Source: Pseudomonadota bacterium (GTDB lineage Bacteria > Pseudomonadota > Gammaproteobacteria > Steroidobacterales > Steroidobacteraceae). Taken from it: a DNA stretch of 64,000 nucleotides. The stretch spans positions 66,492 to 130,491 of the forward strand of contig JADJBE010000008.1 in the NCBI GenBank assembly GCA_016703895.1. Direction: 5' to 3'. Under the pieces are notes generated by a model. The model was not told the origin of the DNA. It saw only the letters and a list, made by a program, of their open reading frames with translations, and ran no database searches. The stretch's first letter is position 1. Each line of letters begins with the position of its first letter. Position numbers and translations under genes: made by a program. This document shows positions 17,952 to 27,486 of the stretch, in pieces.

Positions 17952-18827
17952 TCAATCCGGCTGTCGCTCGAACAGTTCAGCCTTCAAGCGGTAAGCGGTG
18001 GAGATGTCCTCATCGCCGTGACCGCGCGCGATGAGCTCGCCGTACTCCTGCAGCATGGCCTCGACCACCGGCAACTCGACGCCGTGCTGAGCTGCCATGG
18101 CGCGGCAGATCGCCAGATCTTTGGCGTGCAACCGGACGCGGAAGCCGGCCGGGTAATGATTGCGAATCATGTTGGGTGCGCGGTTGACGAAGTACCAACT
18201 AGACCCGGCGCCTTGACCCAGTGTTGCGACTACCTTGTCGAGCGGCAGCTCGTGCGCTTTGGCGAACGCCATCGCCTCGGCCACGGCGCGGATGATCCCG
18301 GCGCACATGATCTGGTTAGTTGCCTTGGTCGCCTGGCCAGAGCCGGTGGCCCCGAAATGGCTGATCGTCTTGCCCATTGCCTGCAGGATAGGCTGTGCAC
18401 GCTCGAACGCCTGCTCGCTACCACCGACCATGATCGCCAGCGTACCGCGCTCGGCACCTTCGATGCCGCCGCTGACGGGGGCGTCGAGAAAATCTACTTG
18501 GCGCGTTGCCAGCGTGGCCGCCGCTGCATGCGCAGTCGCCGCGCTCACGGTGGAGCAGTCGATGACCAACGCACCGGGGTGTAACGCCGGCGCGAGTTCG
18601 TCTACGACGGCAAGGACGTCGGCATCTGCCGCGACACAGAGCACGACGGCATCGGCGTCGTGAGCAAGGTCGGCGAGGCTGGCGGCGGCGCGGACCTCGA
18701 GTTGCGCCGCAAGGGCTTGCGAGCGCGCAGCGGTTCGATTCCAAACTGCTTGCAGCAAGCCGGCGCGATGTAAATTGGTCGCCATCGGCGCACCCATGGC
18801 GCCCAGACCGGCGAAACCCACTTTCAC
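17952..18827 (-). CDS. NAD-binding beta-hydroxyacid dehydrogenase (3-hydroxyisobutyrate dehydrogenase family)
   Basis: 291 residues from a GTG at 18827, preceded by GGGGGAT. I chose this start because the Rossmann motif begins at once (VGFAGLGAMGAPMA) and the longer ORF upstream is basic, unconserved sequence. Family motifs: DAPVSGGIEGAERGTL near 118 and GSGQATKATNQI with the catalytic Lys near 170. The family oxidises 3-hydroxyisobutyrate, tartronate semialdehyde or related acids; the substrate here is not clear. Confidence 0.9.
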   Translation of the reverse strand: MKVGFAGLGAMGAPMATNLHRAGLLQAVWNRTAARSQALAAQLEVRAAASLADLAHDADAVVLCVAADADVLAVVDELAPALHPGALVIDCSTVSAATAHAAAATLATRQVDFLDAPVSGGIEGAERGTLAIMVGGSEQAFERAQPILQAMGKTISHFGATGSGQATKATNQIMCAGIIRAVAEAMAFAKAHELPLDKVVATLGQGAGSSWYFVNRAPNMIRNHYPAGFRVRLHAKDLAICRAMAAQHGVELPVVEAMLQEYGELIARGHGDEDISTAYRLKAELFERQPD

Positions 18828-18849
18828 TGCAGCATCCCCCGACCGGATG

Positions 18850-19320
18850 CTACGGGCTGCCTGTACCGCAGGCCTCTTCCATTGCCTGACGCGCCTGCAA
18901 GCGCGTCTGATCGGCTTCTGCGTCCGAAATGAAGACGCGATTGCCCTTGTCGTCCGTCTTGTACATCCGCCGTGCGGTAATGGCTTTGTCGTAGCGCTCC
19001 TTGGCGCTCTTGCACTGCTCGGCACGCTTACTGGCAACGTCCTGGTTCATTGCCCGTGCCGCCGCTTCGGCCGCCAGCCGTTGGTTGGCGTTACTCTGGT
19101 TGCTGTTGCCTTGGTTGCCGCTAACAGCAGGTGTATTGCTCGCGGCCGCAGTTCGGCTCGGTGTGCCGGTCCCGCTCTTGACCAGTTCGGCGCCCGGGCG
19201 CCAGCGATCTGTGAAATGTATCTGGCCGCGGTCGTCGGTGTACCGATAGACGTCGCCATTCGCCTGCGCGATGCCGATGAAGCCCGTCAGCGCGAGCAAA
19301 CAGAATGTCAGGTGCCGCAT
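18850..19320 (-). CDS. DUF4124 domain secreted protein
   Basis: 156 residues from the ATG at 19320, placed there because GGAGAAGG lies just upstream and a signal peptide begins (HLTFCLLALTGFIGIAQA). After cleavage comes the DUF4124 motif (GDVYRYTDDRGQIHFTD), then an Asn/Gln/Ala-rich linker and a charged helix with two Cys near the C-terminus. Periplasmic; function unknown. It sits upstream of the dehydrogenase by 22 bases. Confidence 0.83.
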   Translation of the reverse strand: MRHLTFCLLALTGFIGIAQANGDVYRYTDDRGQIHFTDRWRPGAELVKSGTGTPSRTAAASNTPAVSGNQGNSNQSNANQRLAAEAAARAMNQDVASKRAEQCKSAKERYDKAITARRMYKTDDKGNRVFISDAEADQTRLQARQAMEEACGTGSP

Positions 19321-19478
19321 AACCTTCTCCATGAAACCCCAGTATCGCGCGTCAGCACTCCAGCAATATTTGAAGTGCGTCACAGACAGCCGGATGGAGT
19401 TTACACGTTGGCACGAAAACCGCTGCCGCCGCACATTTGCGACAGCGGCTCCGTGCCAGAGAGGCCAGCCGAAGCTAG

Positions 19479-20865
19479 CTAATTGTAGGCGCGCTCGCCG
19501 TGCGACGCAGTATCGAGCCCCTCGCGTTCCTTCTCCTCTGACACCCTGAGGCCGAGGGTCATGTCGGCTAGCTTGAAGGCGACAAATGCCACCGACCCAG
19601 ACCAGAGGATCGTCACCGCCACGCCGACGAACTGTGACCATAGCTGTGCGCCCATCGCGTAGCCGGTCTCGCCGGTCACGTAGTCGAGCACGCCGGTGCC
19701 GCCGAGCGACGGCGCGTTGAAGACGCCAGTGAGCAGGGCGCCGACGATACCGCCGATGCAGTGAACACCGAACACGTCAAGTGAGTCGTCATAGCCTAGC
19801 TTGCGCTTCAGGCCCGAGCACGCCCAGAGGCACAGCAAGCCGGCGGCGAGGCCAATGACGATTGCGCCCATGGGCCCGACCCAGCCACAGGCGGGGGTGA
19901 TCGCGACCAGGCCGGCGACGGCGCCCGAGGCAGCGCCCAGCATGGTCGGGCTACCGCGCGTCGCCCACTCCACGAACACCCAGGCGAGTGTGGCTGCGGC
20001 CGTTGCTAACAAGGTGTTCGCGAACACCAGACCGGCGAAACTATTGGCCTCCAGATTGCTGCCGACGTTGAAGCCAAACCAGCCCACCCAAAGTAGCGAG
20101 GCGCCAATCATGACCATTGGCAGGTTGTGCGGTGGCATCGCGGCGGCGCCGTAGCCCACACGTTTGCCAATCACCAGCGCGCCTACCAATCCGGCTATGC
20201 CGGCATTGATGTGTACGACCGTGCCGCCGGCGAAATCGAGCGCACCTTGCTGAAACAGAAAGCCGGCAGTTGCATTCGCTGCTGCCGCTGCCGCGCTATC
20301 GGTGTAAGCATCCGGGCCAGCCCAGAACCAAACCATATGCGCGACGGGCAGGTAGGCGAACGTGAACCAGATGACGATAAACAGCAACAGCGCCGAGAAT
20401 TTCACGCGCTCTGCGAATGCGCCCACGATCAAGCACGGCGTGATCGCGGCGAATGTCAGTTGAAAGCAGAAATAGACGTATTCCGGGAATATAGACACCC
20501 TTGCTGAAGGTGGCTGCCAGCGAGTCGACGGTCAAGCCAGCGAGAAACACACGGTCGAAGCCGCCGAAAAACGCGTTGCCAGTCGTGAAAGCAATGCTGT
20601 AGCCGTAGATCGTCCAGAGCAGGGCGACCAGACAGAAGGTGACGAGCACCTGCATCAGCACCGAGAGCACGTTTTTGCTGCGGACCATGCCACCGTAAAA
20701 GAGTGCGAGCCCGGGGATGGTCATCAGGATGACCAGCACTGTGCAGGTCATGATCCAGCCGATGTCACCTTTGTCTGGCGTGGGCGTGTCGGCGGCCCAG
20801 CCAATCGCTGGCGCCAGCGCGCACAACAGTAGAACGAATGACGCCTTGATCGCGGAACTGAACAT
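19479..20865 (-). pseudogene. amtB: Ammonium transporter AmtB, split by an apparent one-base insertion
   Basis: Read from the ATG at 20865 (GGGGAG seven bases upstream), a signal sequence (ending GWAAD) leads into transmembrane helices with GWIMTCTVLVILMTIPGLALF. The frame breaks at about 20483-20488 within TATTCCCGGAATA. Removing one base gives KGVYIPEYVYFCFQLTFAAI and continues in the frame that ends at 19479 with all later Amt motifs (VHINAGIAGLVGAL, DDSLDVFGVHCIGGI). Repaired length is about 461 residues, normal for Amt. It moves ammonium across the inner membrane. A glnK gene, the usual partner, is not adjacent. A sigma-54-like promoter lies upstream. Confidence 0.87.
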
Positions 20866-20975
20866 GCTGCTACTCCCCGGCAAATGGATTCAGTGCATTT
20901 ATGGGTCTATTGGCCCGATTGTGGCGGACGGCATCGGCAGGCTGCGGGTATGCTTTGCTGCTGTCGAAACGCAAT

Positions 20976-20992
20976 TGCAGCTTCTGTGCCAA
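20976..20992 (-). promoter_or_regulatory. Sigma-54-like promoter for amtB
   Basis: On the minus strand the sequence TTGGCACAGAAGCTGCA shows a -24 element (TGGCAC) and a -12 element (CTGC, consensus TTGC). Exactly ten bases separate the GG and GC dinucleotides, as in sigma-54 promoters. It lies about 110 bases upstream of the amtB ATG at 20865. Nitrogen control by NtrC through RpoN is the known arrangement for amtB. Confidence 0.6.
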
Positions 20993-21133
20993 CGCCGATT
21001 GCCGTGGGCGGGCCGTGCTTGGGTGGTGCGTGAATTGCGGCGCACCGAATTGGCGCGTAGTCGCGCCGGGCGCATCAATACAGGGCGGCCGGCGCCAGCG
21101 GTTTCTGTCACTCATTCACGAGGAGTCTTAGCG

Positions 21134-21400
21134 GTGCAAAGCTCACGTATTGAAGATCTGCTGGGCGGTTTGCTGCAGAGCTTGCCGCCGGGCGTGGCGC
21201 ACTTGCGGCAAGATCTGGAGAACAACTTCCGCGCCGTGTTGCGCGCCAATCTCGCCAAGCTCGATCTCGCCGGGCGTGACCAGTTCGATGCCCAGCGCAA
21301 AGTGTTGGAGCGCACGCGCGCTCGGCTCGAGGCGCTCGAGTCGCGCGTCGCTGAGCTGGAAGCGCGGCTCGCCGGCAGTGGGCAGCATAGCGACCAGTAG
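21134..21400 (+). CDS. ubiK: Ubiquinone biosynthesis accessory factor UbiK (BMFP/DUF526)
   Basis: 88 residues from a GTG at 21134, preceded by AGGAG. Much shorter than the open frame because upstream codons look unlike coding sequence. It is an all-helical small protein with an N-terminal amphipathic helix (RIEDLLGGLLQSLPPG) and a C-terminal coiled coil (RLEALESRVAELEARL), as in UbiK/YqiC. In the family it binds UbiJ and helps the aerobic coenzyme Q complex. It lies 20 bases before comM, a common order. Confidence 0.85.
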   Translation: MQSSRIEDLLGGLLQSLPPGVAHLRQDLENNFRAVLRANLAKLDLAGRDQFDAQRKVLERTRARLEALESRVAELEARLAGSGQHSDQ

Positions 21401-21420
21401 CTCGTGAAGACTAGTCGCTC

Positions 21421-23001
21421 GTGACGAACGCGCAGCCGACCTCCGTGGCGCGCGTCGCTAGCCGCGCACAGCTTGGGCTCGCGGCGCCGCCGGTGGGTGT
21501 GGAGGTGCACCTCGGCAACGGTCTACCCACGTTCTCGATTGTTGGCTTACCGGCCACTGCGGTGAAAGAGAGCAAAGAGCGTGTCAGAGCCGCGCTCGCC
21601 AATTCTGGCTTCGATTGGCCAGCGGGCCGAATCACCGTGAATCTCTCGCCGGCCGATCTGCCCAAGGAAGGTTGCCGCTACGACTTGCCCATCGCGCTCG
21701 GCATCTTGATCGCATCTGGGCAACTCAAGCCCAGCGCTGCCGCTGCACAGCACGAGTATTACGGCGAGCTCGGTCTGGGCGGCGAACTCAAACCCATCAA
21801 GGGCTTGTTGTCGGCGGCTGTTGCGGCAGATAGAGCTGCGCACACGGTCGTGGTGCCGAGTGCCAATGTCCTCGAGGTGTCGATTGCCGCCGATGCGCAG
21901 CGAGTCTGCGGCGCTGCCGACCTATCGGCCGTTTGTGGCATCGCCAGCGGTCGACTGCCGCTTGCGCCGGACGCCAGCCGTTTGGCAGCGAACGAGCCTG
22001 CGCCGTTGCGCGGTGCCGACGGGCGTGCGGCGTCGGCGAGCAGTCTCGATATTGCCGACGTCCGGGGCCAGGTCGCTGCCAAGCGCGCGCTGGTCATTGC
22101 GGCAGCAGGTGAGCACAGTCTGCTCTTGATCGGCCCGCCTGGCACCGGCAAGAGCATGCTCGCGCGGCGTTTGCCGGGACTCCTGCCGCCGTTGACACGT
22201 GCGCAAGCCATCGACGTGGCGGCTATTGCATCAACCAGCGCCGCCGGCTTCGATGTGGCCACATTTGGCGTACGGCGCTTGCGTGCGCCCCATCACACGG
22301 CATCCGCGAGTGCCATTATCGGCGGCGGCCCGGGTGCGCAACCGGGCGAGCTGAGCCTTGCACATCACGGGGTGTTGTTTCTCGACGAACTACCCGAGTT
22401 CGATCGACGTGTGCTCGAGTCGCTGCGCGAACCGCTCGAGACCGGTGTGATTGCCATAGCGCGGGCCGCGTTTCGTGTCGAGTACCCAGCCTCGGTGCAG
22501 CTCATTGCGGCGATGAACCCGTGCCCGTGCGGTTACCTCGGTGATGCATCGGGACGTTGCCGTTGTCCGCCACCGCTGATTGCCCGCTATCGGTCGCGCG
22601 TTTCCGGGCCATTGCTCGATCGTATCGATCTGCGGGTTGAAGTGCCGCGCGTCGCGGACGATGACTTGCTCGACTCGCCGCTAGCGCACAGTGAGACGCC
22701 GAGCCCTCTCTGCACCGCGGTCTTGGCTGCCAAGGTAGCTGCGGCTCGCGATCGCCAGCAGGCCCGCTGTGGTAAAGTGAATTCAAAACTAACGACTCGA
22801 GAACTGAGCGAGCATTGTCGTCTGGATCGCAACTGCCGTCGGCTGGTAGCGCAAGCGCGCGCCAAACTATCCCTGTCGGCACGGGGTGTGCACCGCGTAT
22901 TGCGCGTCGCTCGTACGATCGCCGATCTGGCGTCGGCAGTCGAAATCGCACCGATGCATCTGGCGGAGGCGATCCAGCTACGGCGTGAAGTCAACGCTTG
23001 A
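21421..23001 (+). CDS. comM: ComM/YifB family Mg-chelatase-like AAA+ protein
   Basis: 526 residues, GTG start. N-terminal ChlI-like domain (VEVHLGNGLPTFSIVGLP, NLSPADLPKEG), Walker A GPPGTGKSMLARRLPGLLP at about 238-256, Walker B GVLFLDELPEF, a zinc-like CPCG motif near 362 and a C-terminal Mg-chelatase domain (LSARGVHRVLRVARTIADL). ComM is a hexameric branch-migration helicase that helps integrate transformed DNA. The gene appears intact. Confidence 0.93.
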   Translation: MTNAQPTSVARVASRAQLGLAAPPVGVEVHLGNGLPTFSIVGLPATAVKESKERVRAALANSGFDWPAGRITVNLSPADLPKEGCRYDLPIALGILIASGQLKPSAAAAQHEYYGELGLGGELKPIKGLLSAAVAADRAAHTVVVPSANVLEVSIAADAQRVCGAADLSAVCGIASGRLPLAPDASRLAANEPAPLRGADGRAASASSLDIADVRGQVAAKRALVIAAAGEHSLLLIGPPGTGKSMLARRLPGLLPPLTRAQAIDVAAIASTSAAGFDVATFGVRRLRAPHHTASASAIIGGGPGAQPGELSLAHHGVLFLDELPEFDRRVLESLREPLETGVIAIARAAFRVEYPASVQLIAAMNPCPCGYLGDASGRCRCPPPLIARYRSRVSGPLLDRIDLRVEVPRVADDDLLDSPLAHSETPSPLCTAVLAAKVAAARDRQQARCGKVNSKLTTRELSEHCRLDRNCRRLVAQARAKLSLSARGVHRVLRVARTIADLASAVEIAPMHLAEAIQLRREVNA

Positions 23002-23097
23002 ATCAGGCCGATTTAGTTGGACCGCCTGGCGATCCAGCACAACAGCCACCCGAAACGTCGGCCCAGACTCGCACTTGAACGGTAGAATCGCCACACC

Positions 23098-24108
23098 ATG
23101 CCAAGTCGCCGCAAAGTCATCCTGGGTGTCGTCGGTCTCGCCGCCGTCGGTGTTGGCGCTGCCGCAATGCTGCGCCGCAAGCCACCGCCGGTCCGTCCGG
23201 CGGGCGTGCCCCTCAGTGCGTTCGATGCCGAGTCGACCGCCGAAGAGGTGACCGCGGGCGTCGACCTCACGGGCAAGACCGCGCTGGTCACGGGTGTCAC
23301 TTCCGGCATTGGTCTTGAGACGATGCGGGTGCTGGCGCTGCGCGGCGCGCATGTGATTGGCACGGGGCGGACTCTGGAGAAGGCAACCGCAGCCTGTGCT
23401 GGCGTGGTTGGGCGCACGAGACCGCTGGCGCTCGAACTGACCGACTTTCCTTCCGTCGTCGCCTGCGCCAGTGCCGTCCAAGCGCTAGGGGTGCCGCTGG
23501 ATATACTCGTCTGCAATGCCGGGATCATGGCGCTGCCGAATCTTGAGCAGGTATATGGCCTCGAGAAGCAGTTCGTCACCAATCATCTCGGGCATTTTTT
23601 GCTCGTGAACCACCTGTTGGCGCAGGTGCAGTCCGCGCCCCAGGGACGCGTCGTGGTCGTCTCGAGCAGCGCGCTAAAGTGGGCCGACGAGACCGCGATC
23701 GAGTGGGACAACCTGTCCGGCGAGCGGGACTACAGCGCGAACCGCGCCTACGGTCAGTCCAAGCTCGCCAATTCTTTGTTCTCCCTGCAGCTCGCGCGCC
23801 GCATGGCAGGCACGGCCACGACTTCGAACTCGATGAATCCGGGTGCCGTGCTGACTCAGCTGCAGCGCCATGCGCCCGCTTGGGCGGTGTCGCTCGGCAA
23901 TGTGGTCGGACCCGCGTTCATGAAAAGCCCCGCGGAGGGCGCGTCGACGGCCTGCTACCTGGCGGCAAATCCTGCCGTTGAGAAGGTCAGCGGCCGATAT
24001 TTCATCGACTGTAATCCAGTCGTGATCGGTGGCAATAGCGAGAACCCAGAGTTAGCCGAGAAACTATGGCAGGTGTCGGCCGATCTCGTGCGAGAGTACC
24101 TCGTCTAG
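23098..24108 (+). CDS. Membrane-anchored short-chain dehydrogenase (retinol-dehydrogenase-like)
   Basis: 336 residues. An N-terminal anchor or signal (KVILGVVGLAAVGVGAAAML, preceded by SRR) comes before an SDR domain with TGVTSGIG at about 64-71, NAGIM, and catalytic Ser plus YGQSK near 216-220. The domain is closest in style to the retinol dehydrogenase / WW-domain oxidoreductase-like group. NADP(H)-dependent activity is expected; the substrate is unknown. The anchor is unusual because the cofactor is cytoplasmic; if the N-terminus is in the cytoplasm the domain could still face inward. Confidence 0.85.
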   Translation: MPSRRKVILGVVGLAAVGVGAAAMLRRKPPPVRPAGVPLSAFDAESTAEEVTAGVDLTGKTALVTGVTSGIGLETMRVLALRGAHVIGTGRTLEKATAACAGVVGRTRPLALELTDFPSVVACASAVQALGVPLDILVCNAGIMALPNLEQVYGLEKQFVTNHLGHFLLVNHLLAQVQSAPQGRVVVVSSSALKWADETAIEWDNLSGERDYSANRAYGQSKLANSLFSLQLARRMAGTATTSNSMNPGAVLTQLQRHAPAWAVSLGNVVGPAFMKSPAEGASTACYLAANPAVEKVSGRYFIDCNPVVIGGNSENPELAEKLWQVSADLVREYLV

Positions 24109-24134
24109 CGACCTGACTAACTGCCGGGCGCTAA

Positions 24135-24650
24135 CTATTTGTTGATCTCGACCATGTGGTCCACGGCGGCGCGGATGATCTCGTCCGGCCAAGCGGTGCG
24201 ACCACCTTTGGCAGGCATCATGCCAGCCGTGCCGGTGAAGCCTTCGATGGCGTGCTTGTAAAGCGTGTCGTTGCCTTTTGCGATGCGCGGCGCCCAGCTT
24301 GCTCGATCGCCAGACTTGGGTGCCCCGGCAATGCCGGCGCCGTGGCAGCTCTTGCAGGCCATCTCGTAGGCAGCGTTGCCATCTTCGGGTAAAGCCGGCC
24401 CGGAACCGGCGCTAGCCTTGGTATCGACAATGACGAGTGCGCTGTTGTCCTGCCCGGCAACCGCAACCCGCGCGAATGGCACAATGCTCTCGGCAACGCC
24501 GGCCACATATTTCGGATCAACGCGCTGATGTACCACCTGCGTATTCGCGCCGACGACTCGTGCGAGCGCCAACAGCAAGATGGTGATAACGACCAACAAG
24601 CCGATGATGACGCTGAAGGTATTGAAGAAGTGCGAATCCTGCTGGCTCAC
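24135..24650 (-). CDS. Cytochrome c5-type monohaem protein, membrane-anchored
   Basis: About 171 residues from a GTG at 24650 with an AGGA box upstream. The longer ORF begins further up without support. An N-terminal membrane helix (FNTFSVIIGLLVVITILLLA) leads to a periplasmic domain with one haem site (CKSCHG, near residue 105) and an axial Met in GMMPAKGG. It is likely an electron carrier to a terminal oxidase. Downstream of the convergent SDR and next to tRNA-Arg. Confidence 0.88.
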   Translation of the reverse strand: MSQQDSHFFNTFSVIIGLLVVITILLLALARVVGANTQVVHQRVDPKYVAGVAESIVPFARVAVAGQDNSALVIVDTKASAGSGPALPEDGNAAYEMACKSCHGAGIAGAPKSGDRASWAPRIAKGNDTLYKHAIEGFTGTAGMMPAKGGRTAWPDEIIRAAVDHMVEINK

Positions 24651-24715
24651 GAGACTTAGATCCTGGCAATCGCCGTTTGGAAAACCTGGCAAATTATACC
24701 GTGAGAAGCTGAGAA

Positions 24716-24792
24716 TGGCGCGCCCGGCAGGAGTCGAACCTGCGACCTACGGCTTCGGAAGCCGCCACTCTATCCAGCTGAGCTACGGGCGC
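24716..24792 (-). tRNA. tRNA-Arg (anticodon CCG)
   Basis: On the minus strand the cloverleaf closes fully: acceptor GCGCCCG pairs with CGGGCGC, D arm GCTC...GAGT, anticodon stem GCGGC/GCCGT around loop TTCCGAA (anticodon CCG), T arm GCAGG-TTCGACT-CCTGC. The discriminator G and the CCA end are encoded (plus-strand TGGC at 24716-24719). It decodes CGG arginine codons. Confidence 0.97.
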
Positions 24793-24847
24793 GCAGACCG
24801 CCGTAGTCTACCCCAACGGCCATCGGTTGACGTGGCGTTGCGGGCGA

Positions 24848-25825
24848 CTACAACCAGCCCTTACGCTTGAAAAAGACAAACGGCACGATGGCGGCGAGGC
24901 CCATCAGCCCCATCGCTGCACCAAATCCCCACGGCTCCCGGAGCCAGGGCATGGTGGCGAAATTCATGCCGAACACGGCCGCGATGACCGAGGGCGGCAG
25001 CAAGAACACTGTGACCATCGAGAAGATCTTCAAGATATTGTTCTGGTCGATATTGATCATACCGAGGGTGGCGTCGAGGATGAACGAGGTCTTTGTGCCG
25101 AGGAAGGACGCGTGATCGCTCAACGCCAGCACGTCCCGCGCCACGCTGCGAAAGCGCGCGCGAGTGTCCTGCGTCATCGGCACGGTGCTCGACTGCTGCA
25201 GAAAGGCTAACAAGCGCCCTAAGCTGACCAACGACTCGCGGGCCTTGGAGACGAGTTCGCCGTCCTGACCGAGGTTCTCGAGCACCCTGCGGAAGTCCCG
25301 GGCCGCACCGCGGCGGCGTTTGGAGGCGGCAAAGACCTCCGCCGAGGCCGCATCCAGATCGGTCGCCACACGTTCGATCACGTCGGCGATGCGGTTGACG
25401 ATTGCCTCGAGCAGGCCAGCCAGACAACCTTGCGCTGTGCCGCAGGAGTTAGGGTGGCGCGCGGCATAGGCGATGAAGCGGCGGAAAGGCAGCGGATCGA
25501 CATAACGATTGGTGACCAGCTTGTTAGCCGGCATTAGAATGAACGTCACCTGGCTGTTTTCCGGCAGTTCGGTTTCGAGCTTGGTCACGACGGTCGCCGT
25601 CATGTAAAGCGCGCCGTCCTCTTCGTACAAGCGGTTGGACGCCTCGATTTCACGCATCTCGTCGCGCGTGGGGACATCGATAGACAAGTGGGATTCGACG
25701 CGCTGCTCTTCAGTCGGTGTGGGCTCGATCAGATCAAACCAGACGGCGTCGCTTGGCAACACCGCGTCGGCCGGTAGCTCGACCCGCGTCAGACCCTGCG
25801 CTTGCGGCGAGAACGCGCTCAGCAC
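24848..25825 (-). CDS. CorA family divalent-cation transporter
   Basis: 325 residues. A cytoplasmic domain rich in acidic and helical sequence precedes two C-terminal membrane helices with the signature GMN (AVFGMNFATMPW, near residue 285) and the positively charged tail FFKRKGWL. CorA pentamers carry Mg2+ (or Co2+/Ni2+) across the inner membrane. Alone between tRNA-Arg and dsbA. Confidence 0.94.
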   Translation of the reverse strand: MLSAFSPQAQGLTRVELPADAVLPSDAVWFDLIEPTPTEEQRVESHLSIDVPTRDEMREIEASNRLYEEDGALYMTATVVTKLETELPENSQVTFILMPANKLVTNRYVDPLPFRRFIAYAARHPNSCGTAQGCLAGLLEAIVNRIADVIERVATDLDAASAEVFAASKRRRGAARDFRRVLENLGQDGELVSKARESLVSLGRLLAFLQQSSTVPMTQDTRARFRSVARDVLALSDHASFLGTKTSFILDATLGMINIDQNNILKIFSMVTVFLLPPSVIAAVFGMNFATMPWLREPWGFGAAMGLMGLAAIVPFVFFKRKGWL

Positions 25826-25841
25826 GGGTTTTTAGGGGGCG

Positions 25842-26651
25842 TCAGCTACCGCGGCGGCTGGCCGCGAGATCGTTGATCACTGCGAGCAAATTGCTATTGC
25901 CACCCGCTTGGCCCAGATCGGTGCTGTACTGCCCGTCGACGATCACGATGGGCACACCTTCAACCCGATAACGCTTGGTCAGCTCCTCGGCACGCTGCAG
26001 GTTGGTATTCATGCTGAACGAATCATAAGCGGCATTGAAATCCTGCTCACTGACACCGTTGGCCTTCATGAAGTCCCATTGCAGCTTGCGCGCCTCTTCT
26101 TCCGACTGCGCGGCGAGCATATTGCCCTTGCGATGGATTTCATCGAAGGCTTTGGTATGCAGGTCAGGTCGCTTGAGAGTCTGGATGGCGTAGTAAAGCC
26201 GCGCATGCTGCTTGTGCGCCGGTCCCCAGATGACTGGCAGCCTCACGAACTCGATATAGTCCGGCTTGTTCTTCTTCCAGCTCTCGAGGAACGGGTCGAG
26301 CTGGTAGCAGTGGCCGCAGCCGTACCAGAATATTTCGACCACTTCTACCTTGCCTGAGGATACGCCTGTGGGTTGCGCCGGGGATAGCTGTGAGTAGTTA
26401 GTGCCAAGTTTCCAGCGACCACCGGCTCCGACCGAGGCGGCCACGCTGGTGGTGGCACTCGTCGCATCGGCCACAACGACGTTCGGTTGAGCGGTATTCG
26501 GTTCCGCGGCAGGCACGGTGAAGCTCTGGGTTACTACCGGCGGAGTTTCTGGCTGGGCCGCGCTGACACTGGCAGCGGGCTCACGCGCGCAGGCGACCAG
26601 TGTGATACTCGCTAACACGGAGAGAAGACTGAAGCCACGGATCACTTGCAT
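25842..26651 (-). CDS. DsbA-like thiol:disulfide oxidoreductase, predicted lipoprotein
   Basis: 269 residues from the ATG at 26651. The start at 26741 adds an unlikely leader. Lipobox-like ITLVAC at about 17-22, an Ala/Thr/Pro-rich linker, then a DsbA thioredoxin fold with active site WYGCGHCY (CGHC instead of CPHC) and the cis-Pro loop in EGVPIVIVDG. It oxidises cysteines of exported proteins. It lies 25 bases downstream of cytochrome c4, as in related bacteria, and may share its transcript. Confidence 0.9.
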   Translation of the reverse strand: MQVIRGFSLLSVLASITLVACAREPAASVSAAQPETPPVVTQSFTVPAAEPNTAQPNVVVADATSATTSVAASVGAGGRWKLGTNYSQLSPAQPTGVSSGKVEVVEIFWYGCGHCYQLDPFLESWKKNKPDYIEFVRLPVIWGPAHKQHARLYYAIQTLKRPDLHTKAFDEIHRKGNMLAAQSEEEARKLQWDFMKANGVSEQDFNAAYDSFSMNTNLQRAEELTKRYRVEGVPIVIVDGQYSTDLGQAGGNSNLLAVINDLAASRRGS

Positions 26652-26676
26652 TGGAGCACCCTCGCCACAAAACGGA

Positions 26677-27381
26677 TTAGCGCAGACCCTGCATGTACGA
26701 TGCCAGATTCCGGATGTCCTCAGCCGTGAGCCGGGCCGCAATTGTTGCCATCATCTGCCCGTTGCGCGATTGGTACTGCTTGACGTTCTCAGGGTCGGTG
26801 GCGTCCTGATAGCGCGTTCCATTTGCATACGCCTGCAATTGGTTCGAGGCGTACACGGAGTGCTGCGCTCTGATCGCTGGGTAGCCGTTGGCCGGGTTGC
26901 CGGCACCGACCGGACCATGGCAGGCGGCGCAGGCGGGAATGCCGCGCTTGGCGTCGCCAGCTCGATAGAGTGCCTCGCCAGCCTGCCAATATGACGGATC
27001 AGCTTCGAGGCCAGTCGGCGTTAGAGTGGCGTAATAGGCGGCGATGTCCGCGACATCTTGCGGCGCCAGGTCCGACACCATCGGGTACATCAGGTCGTTG
27101 ACCCGCTTGCTGCTGATGAACAGGCTCAGCTGCTCCCGGAGATAGGCGGCATTTTGCCCCGCCAAGCTGGGCCAATCCGGGTTGACGCTGTTGCCGTCGA
27201 CGCCATGACAGGCCGCGCAGACCGCAGTCTTGTTGGCACCCGCTTCCGCGCTACCGACGAGCGTGGCATTGCCGGCGGGGGTTTGCGCGAGGGCCGTGAA
27301 TGGCAACAGTAGTGCCATGGCCATAGCGGTCAAGCCAAGTCGGGCTTGCTGGACGAATTCGGCAGGGGAACGGGTGATCAT
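26677..27381 (-). CDS. Dihaem cytochrome c4
   Basis: 234 residues from the ATG at 27381. A signal peptide (ending TALAQ) is followed by two cytochrome c domains, each with CAACHG (near 55 and 155). PMVSDLAPQDV and QMMATIAARLTAEDI supply the likely axial Met regions. It is a periplasmic electron donor to terminal oxidases and is also linked to Dsb oxidation by its position next to dsbA. The divergent neighbour is engB, the usual arrangement. Confidence 0.93.
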   Translation of the reverse strand: MITRSPAEFVQQARLGLTAMAMALLLPFTALAQTPAGNATLVGSAEAGANKTAVCAACHGVDGNSVNPDWPSLAGQNAAYLREQLSLFISSKRVNDLMYPMVSDLAPQDVADIAAYYATLTPTGLEADPSYWQAGEALYRAGDAKRGIPACAACHGPVGAGNPANGYPAIRAQHSVYASNQLQAYANGTRYQDATDPENVKQYQSRNGQMMATIAARLTAEDIRNLASYMQGLR

Positions 27382-27486
27382 GGGGAACTCGGGCTCCGCG
27401 GAAAGGCCCGAAATTGTACACCAGAGCCCATGCCGGCTTCCTGCTCGTATACTGGTCGCCGCGCCTGCCACCCGGATCGCCCTGCC

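Noticed and set aside
17952..19037. Longer 361-residue form of the beta-hydroxyacid dehydrogenase
   Set aside because: The extra 70 residues are Arg-rich and overlap the DUF4124 gene; a GTG with a strong ribosome site at 18827 starts exactly at the Rossmann motif.
20717..21400. 227-residue ORF ending in UbiK
   Set aside because: Residues before the GTG at 21134 are unlike any UbiK and cover the amtB promoter; the 88-residue form has the family length.
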